NCBI GenBank assembly: GCA_023678885.1
Contig: CM042986.1
Location: 3,038,001-3,102,000, forward strand
Length of the DNA stretch: 64,000 nt
Source of the DNA: Pogostemon cablin
Taxonomy: Eukaryota; Streptophyta; Magnoliopsida; Lamiales; Lamiaceae
Direction of reading: 5' to 3'
A model generated the notes under the pieces. The model was not told the origin of the DNA. It saw only the letters and a program-made list of their open reading frames with translations, and did not search any database. Positions 58,591-64,000 of the stretch are shown here, piece after piece. Position 1 is the first letter of the stretch. Each line of letters opens with the position of its first letter. The position numbers and the translations under genes were made by a program.

Positions 58591-60090
58591 CTGATTTTTT
58601 TATGCAAGAGCTATATTTTCTCATGCTGATTTATGTTTTTTAGGTATGGGCAAGCTGATAGGCAGCCCAATATCACACAAGTGAAGAAAAAATGCAGGGA
58701 CATAACTTAATAGCACAGGTCTCATCAAAATTTTTTATACGATATAACAATAAGTTTGCTTGAATTTACAGTGCTTTTGTAATGAATTAGACAATATATT
58801 CTTGCATCTAATTATAACCACGTTCCATTATTGTTCTGTTTTGCACTGTCATTGTGTTTAACTCCTATCTTTGCGGTTACTCCTCATTTTTATAATCTAT
58901 CAGTTATGCTTCATCACAAGTTGTTCTGAATCTTAATTACATAGTTTTCTTTGATTCTATCCTAGCCCATTTTCCATGTTTGTTTGCTTTTTGATAGGTA
59001 TTGACCAAATTATCCTGCATTTTATGTTTATCCCCCATTTAGGCATTCTACATGTTACAGGATGGCTTATCTCAGACTGTCATGCTTTGGATTAATGAGC
59101 AACAGTGGAGATGGAAAAAGCCAACGGTACAAACTTGGAATTTACTCATCAAGAGTATCTAGGGACTGGTATGAATTTCATTTAAGAAGAAGTATCATAA
59201 TTTACAATGGATTATGACTCATAATTCTTGAATTATCAGAAAATACCATTTCTTGTTATGCATTTCATAGTGTTGATAATAATATCTACATGGCTGAAAG
59301 TCGTTCTTGAATAGTTTTGCATCCTGAATTTGTTTTAAGTTAAAAATTGAACCATTTAATATAATGTTATAGGTTTTCTAAGACTCTGGGTTTGGTTACT
59401 TATTTTTTATTTTTTTAAAAAACATTAATTCTTCATAGTTGAAGAAAATTCTTTTCGGTTGATATGTAACGAATTGACTCTGGTGGAGTTCAGACTCACA
59501 TCATGATTTAAAACTTGGTTAAGCAAGCACCCTTATTTTTTATTTATTTTATCTATAACATATGCTCCTATTTTTTGATTGTTGAGACCTCAGAGTGTTC
59601 TGTCTTATTAGAGAGTGTTTTGTGAGAAACAATTTTGTTTGATCCTATTGATTTTTATTACTTATTTACATGTGCGAATTTTGACAATAGATGGCAGAAG
59701 ATACTTGTAGCCAAGGTTTGTCTGGAGAGAAGTTTAGGGTTCCTCCACCAATGACTTTTTATCCACATAATTTCATTGGAAGTCAAGTGCACTTCGAGGG
59801 CACAAGCATTAGTAAGTCAGCCACGCACACAACACTTCTCAGTCCAAATACATTTATTGGATGCAATGTGAATGTAGGTGGTGAAAGTAGTAGGGGAGAG
59901 GGTATAAAAGTCATAGAAAAATGGGGTAGAAGTTTGTGATTATTAACACTCTCACAGAGACATCTAAGTTGAAGAAAAAGGCTGCACAAAACAGTAAGAA
60001 GCGGGGGATGTTACAGGTACTTTTGGGACCAAAATTGCAAAAATTTTGGTCCCAATATTTAAGGTTAAACGGGAATAACGGGAAAGTTGA
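58591..60090. other. Right interior of the MULE, not identified
   Basis: AT-rich, with an 82-codon frame at 59691-59939 (+) beginning MAEDTCSQGLSGEKFRVPPP that follows an acceptor-like TTGACAATAG. It has no recognised domain. It could be a second captured fragment or MULE-derived sequence. Confidence 0.4.
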
Positions 60091-60301
60091 CGGCGGGACC
60101 ATTATTGCTGAAAAAAAAGGTTTGGGATTGAAGTCAAGACTATTGGGACCAAACTCAAACAGGACCGTGACGGGTGGGACTAGTTTTGCAATTTTCTCGA
60201 TTGAATTCCGTTAGTAAAATAGAGAATAAATGTCATTTTGATTGCTAATTCATTTATAATTTTCAATCCGATGGTAAATTTTGTTGCTTTTTTTAGTGGG
60301 A

Positions 60302-62248
60302 GTAACATTAATTCTAAACGAAATGTTCAAATAATTTATAACAAAAATAAAAATTTGAAGAAATCATGCATCTCCCACATGTTAATTATATTATTTCACA
60401 ATTTATTAGAGTAATTAAAGTAGAAAAATGCATGTGGTTATTTGATGATGATTTGACGTCCATTTGCATGTCCCTCCCCCCTACCTCTAATCTTTCACAT
60501 GTTTACATTTTCCAACTTCAATCCTTTCTCTCTTAACTATCAAATCATCTTTACATCGCTCTTTTCGCAACAATTCAATTGTTTAAAAATATCTCAATGT
60601 TTTGTTTCCAATTTTAAAACATAGAGAATAAATTACTCTCTCCCTCCCAATAATTTTATGCATACTTTCTTTGATTATAAACATAAATTAATAAAATGGA
60701 GAGAGTAATAAATAGTATCTCTAAATTTTATTAATCACAACCCATGCACTCAACTTTTATACTTATATATACACTTTTTCTTTTGAATTAATACTTTTTT
60801 TTCTCTTACATTAAATTAATAGCACTCTTTTACACATAAAATCATTAATATCTTAAAGTCTTATCATATCACATTAACCCAAAACCAACATAAATTATTA
60901 TTATTCATAATTTTCAAAATCATATAATCTCAAACAAACATATCCATGAGTAGTAAAAATAATTAAAAATATCATATAGGAGTATTTAATTTTTAACAAT
61001 TAAAATAATATAATACATATATAATGGAATATATTTTTATTAAAGTAGAATATAAGAATCTAACTGCTTTCACCTCATCTAGAGTTTGTTTTCTAGCTAA
61101 ACTCAAGTAATTAATCATAAAAATCTCTAATCCCTATCTCCCCAAAAAACTTTAACTCTTTTTTTCTTTTTTACTTTTCTTTCCGACATAAAACATATTT
61201 TAAAGGTCTTAATTGATTTTTAGTTCTCACATGCATTTTCAAGCACAACTAAAAAAAATTAAATTTATTATGAAAAAATTCCTGTAGAACCTGTTTTAAA
61301 AGGAGTATGTGGGACCATTTAACTTTTTATGTGTTGAGAAATATTAATTTTATACATCACAATTTTTATCATTTTACATACAAATTATTATTCTTTTAAA
61401 AATGGATTAAATTTTCTATAACTTTCAAAAATTAATTACTACATCCATCCTGAATTAAGGTATAAATTTGCTTTTTTCACCTAAATTGAGAGATATTATA
61501 TTTTAATAGTTAGTGTGTATCTAGTATAATTTAATTGTTGTTTTACTTTTTTTGTCCAATATATTTAATTTAAATCCATGAGAAATTGTGTAATATTGTG
61601 GAATTTTTAAAGGTATTGATTTTAGTATATAGGATCCCATTTGATAAAAAAATGAAATATAAAAAAATCAAAATGACAAAATGTAAAGACGAAAGTAGTA
61701 TTTATCATGCATGCATAAAAATAATAATTATAATAGACAAAGAGTGATAATTTTGAATCCAATGTATGCAATACTCACCATTTATAATTGAATTGAATAT
61801 ATAAAGATGCTGAAGCGAGAGTAGTCTAATTGATGACAATAAATCAAGTTTGAAAAAACATGGAGTAACATTTTCTTGAAAGCAGAAAGAGTAATTTTAA
61901 TGGGTTCATCTATTTAAAGCAAACTGTTGCTTTATTCTGTTTCTAATAATTGCAAAAAGAAATAAAAAGGGTAAAGAATATGTAGAAACTAATAAGAAAT
62001 AGAGGGAAATAAGGATTAGAGGGGGTGGGGGTCATTTCTAGTTCTGCTCTAAAAGCTCTTGGTTGATGTCCTTTTTCTGTACTTTTGAATTCCCAAAGGA
62101 GTAATTAAGCTTATCTTCAACACCATATTAATTAAGACCTTAATTAAACATAATTAACCAAGAATCTTGCTTAGCCTACTAACACTAAATATATATCTCT
62201 ATATATATGGGGGCTGTTCTCCTTCCCTGTCAATTAGGAATCAACTCC

Positions 62249-62250
<2 letters not shown>
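60302..62250. other. AT-rich intergenic DNA upstream of the TFL1-like gene
   Basis: No gene. A small palindromic TTACTCTCTCC/GGAGAGAGTAA block sits at about 60634-60702, and a weak Stowaway-like block (CTACATCCATCCTG to GACGAAAGTAG) at about 61439-61700. Confidence 0.5.

Positions 62251-62292
<42 letters not shown>
62251..62292 (+). repeat. (CT)n tract in the TFL1-like leader
   Basis: About 20 CT units ending 26 bp before the ATG at 62318, downstream of a TATATATA at about 62200. It lies in the probable 5' UTR. Confidence 0.9.
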
Positions 62293-62296
<4 letters not shown>

Positions 62297-62317
62297 AAAT
62301 TTATTTAATTAGGAAGA

Positions 62318-63111
62318 ATGTCAGAACCCCTTATGGTTGGGAGAGTGATAGGAGATGTTCTTGACTCATTCACTCCAACTACAAAAATGTTTGTGACTTA
62401 CAATGGGAATAAACAAGTGTACAATGGGCATGAGTTCTACCCATCTGCTGTCGCTGCAAAACCAAGGGTTGAGATTCATGGAGGTGACATGAGAACTTTC
62501 TACACATTGGTATTTGTTCTACTCAAATATTCATTCTTTAACAATTTCTTCCTACTTGTGGAAACATGCATATATATCCTTTTATGCAAATTAATACACT
62601 TCGCAGGTGATGACTGATCCTGATGTCCCTGGCCCTAGTGATCCATATCTCAGAGAACACCTCCAATGGTACTATTACTACCACCTAGTTAGATTTGTGG
62701 ATTTTAAGGATCTTTCACTTATAAGACATTAATTAATTGTGTCTGAATTAAGGTTGGTGACTGACATTCCAGGCACAACTGATGCCACATTTGGTAAGAA
62801 CGTGAGAATATGACTATCAAGTTGTGAAATGTATATATAGAACCCTAATGGTGTGTGTGTGTGTTTCTTGGTTGGGAAAAAAAAAAACAGGGAAAGAAGT
62901 GGTGAGCTATGACATGCCAAGGCCAAACATAGGAATCCACAGATTTGTGTTCGTTTTATTCAAGCAGAAGGGGAGACAGAGTGTGATAAACTTGCCTGGA
63001 TCCAGGGACTACTTCAACACGCGCCGTTTCGCGGCGGACAACGACCTCGGCCTCCCCGTCGCCGCCGTCTTCTTCAACGCTCAGCGGGAAACCGCCGCCA
63101 GGAGGCGCTGA
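62318..63111 (+). CDS. TFL1/CEN-like: TFL1/CENTRORADIALIS-type PEBP, flowering repressor
   Basis: Exons 62318-62509, 62607-62668, 62753-62793 and 62891-63111 (TGA) give 171 aa. Exon sizes 192/62/41/221 match the invariant PEBP layout (exons 2 and 3 of 62 and 41 bp). Motifs: EPLMVGRVIGDVLDSFTPTT, GGDMRTFYTL, DPDVPGPSDPYLREHL (68-83), IPGTTDATFGKEVVSYDMP, GIHRFVFVLFKQK and NAQRETAARRR. His82 is the residue that separates TFL1 (His) from FT (Tyr). Asp138 in SRDYFN also fits TFL1. TFL1/CEN proteins bind FD bZIP factors through 14-3-3 and keep the shoot apex indeterminate. Odd point: residue 84 is Gln (LQW) where nearly all PEBPs have His (LHW) lining the ligand pocket. The subclade (TFL1 versus CEN) is not certain. 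Confidence 0.93.
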
Positions 63112-64000
63112 GTAATGCATGAATAACAAAAGAAAATTAAATGGAATTTGGAAAACCCTTATTAATATTATTAATTAATTTGAAGGTGAAGTAATTAATG
63201 TGTGTACGATTGAAAGCTTTTTTTTCCATTAAAAGATGTGGGATCGTTTTCTTCTTTGAGAGCCAGAAATTTATTTGTACTCGTGTCTGTGGGAATATTA
63301 TCATGCTAGAGATCTTACCTAAATCTCTTCGTCAACCACCAATAATGTTCGTCTTTTTTTCATTTTTTTTTTCATTTTTAATAAGTACTTTCGCGTGTTG
63401 TCGGGTTAATTTTGATAAATGAGATTGAATTTAGTTAGAATTTTATTTGGTCATTACTCTCATGTTAAATGACTACTTTTTAAAAAAATTATTTAAGTAT
63501 ATATAATTTAAGAGATAATCTCTTATGAGATGTGTTATTTGTGAGACGGGTCGACCCATTACTAAATACTATTATTGTTTAAATAAAATCCTACATTAAT
63601 GAGACAATTTTATTCTCAAACCAAGAGGACAATTACCTACACTAAAGCAAATTAACCCTACTATTGCACATCAATATTCTCCTTCATTCGATTAAATAAT
63701 ACAAATTGCCTTCGAATTTTACGACAGGGGTTTTGAGAATATACATTGTAACTTTGTAAGAATACAAATTGCCTTCCAAAAAATTGCTTTCATAAAAATT
63801 TGGATTGTGAAATACGTGAGACGTGTTAAAATATGACTATTAATATATATATATATATATATAATATGTGTAATGATTATTAAAATATGTCTGATTATGC
63901 ATTAAAATATGAATATTTTGGCGTGTTATAATATGATTCGTTATTGATATACTTTAACTATAAATTAAGCATACTTTAATGATGGATCGAGGCGTCTCAC
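63112..64000. other. 3' flank of the TFL1-like gene
   Basis: AT-rich 3' flank with an AT microsatellite at about 63842-63862. No further gene seen. The 3' flank of TFL1 is a major control region in Arabidopsis; nothing specific can be read here. Confidence 0.5.

Larger units (their letters stand above)
56448..60198. mobile_element. Mutator-like element (Pack-MULE) carrying MYB gene sequence
   Basis: 3,751 bp bounded by GAGAAAATTGCAA and its inverse TTGCAATTTTCTC. TIRs extend about 110 bp at roughly 90% identity (for example AATAGTCTTGACTTCA and CAGCAATAATGGTCCCGC in both). GATTGAATTC is duplicated at 56438-56447 and 60199-60208, a 10-bp duplication as made by Mutator transposases. The interior holds no MURA-like transposase that I can recognise. 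Instead it carries an R2R3-MYB fragment, a Copia-like LTR and, at 59691-59939 (+), an unidentified 82-codon frame. Confidence 0.88.
56292..60298. mobile_element. CACTA-type MITE, split by a MULE
   Basis: The left end CACTAAAAAAATATTT and the right end, inverted, CACTAAAAAAAGCAAC are flanked by GGA at 56289-56291 and 60299-60301, the 3-bp duplication of CACTA (En/Spm) elements. Without the insertion the element is about 256 bp and contains ACCAACGGATTGAATTC-like subterminal sequence. It is non-autonomous. Confidence 0.82.

Overview
This window is nuclear DNA from a flowering plant. Genes are split by GT-AG introns, intergenic DNA is very AT-rich, and plant DNA transposons and retroelement scraps are common. 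The two 2S albumin genes resemble the sesame seed albumins, with a signal peptide followed by a threonine-rich stretch. That points to the order Lamiales (sesame, mint, sage relatives); the species cannot be fixed from the sequence alone.

Layout: 1-3947 (+) holds the 3' part of an At5g03900-like plastid protein gene. Two intronless 2S albumin genes lie at 4947-5390 and 9337-9771 (+) and share an ABRE/RY seed promoter layout. A glucosamine-6-phosphate N-acetyltransferase gene is at 10210-10683 (-) and a BIC-type cryptochrome inhibitor gene at 14497-14826 (-). About 5 kb of repeats follow. A seven-exon plastid-division FtsZ2 gene at 19905-23378 (-) is complete except for one in-frame amber codon. 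A small Myb/SANT-like gene is at 25870-26419 (-). Two broken NPF (NRT1/PTR) transporter copies lie at 28840-29664 and 30522-32411 (+). An F-box/LRR gene (34740-35999) and two FBA-type F-box genes (37033-37974, shortened; 39212-40312, full) follow on +. A germin-like gene is at 43446-44102 (+). An alpha/beta hydrolase gene (44431-46548, -) has a decayed duplicate at 49549-50796 (-). A TFL1/CENTRORADIALIS-type flowering repressor gene is at 62318-63111 (+).

The genes do not form a pathway. Common themes are local duplication followed by decay (2S albumin, NPF, FBA F-box, alpha/beta hydrolase) and heavy transposon nesting. The most striking structure is at 56292-60298. A small CACTA element (GGA target duplication) was split by a 3.75-kb Mutator-like element (10-bp target duplication, TIRs over 100 bp). 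That element carries a fragment of an R2R3-MYB gene, which is separated by a Copia-like LTR from a second stretch that may also be MYB-derived. Other well-bounded insertions are a MULE-type MITE (53962-54280), a 5'-truncated LINE with a templated junction (46803-47011), a Tourist-like element with a nested Stowaway (6053-7579), and three 227-bp Stowaway copies.

Three long pure C tracts (20, 22 and 30 nt), all C on the sense strand of the neighbouring gene, are a second unusual feature.
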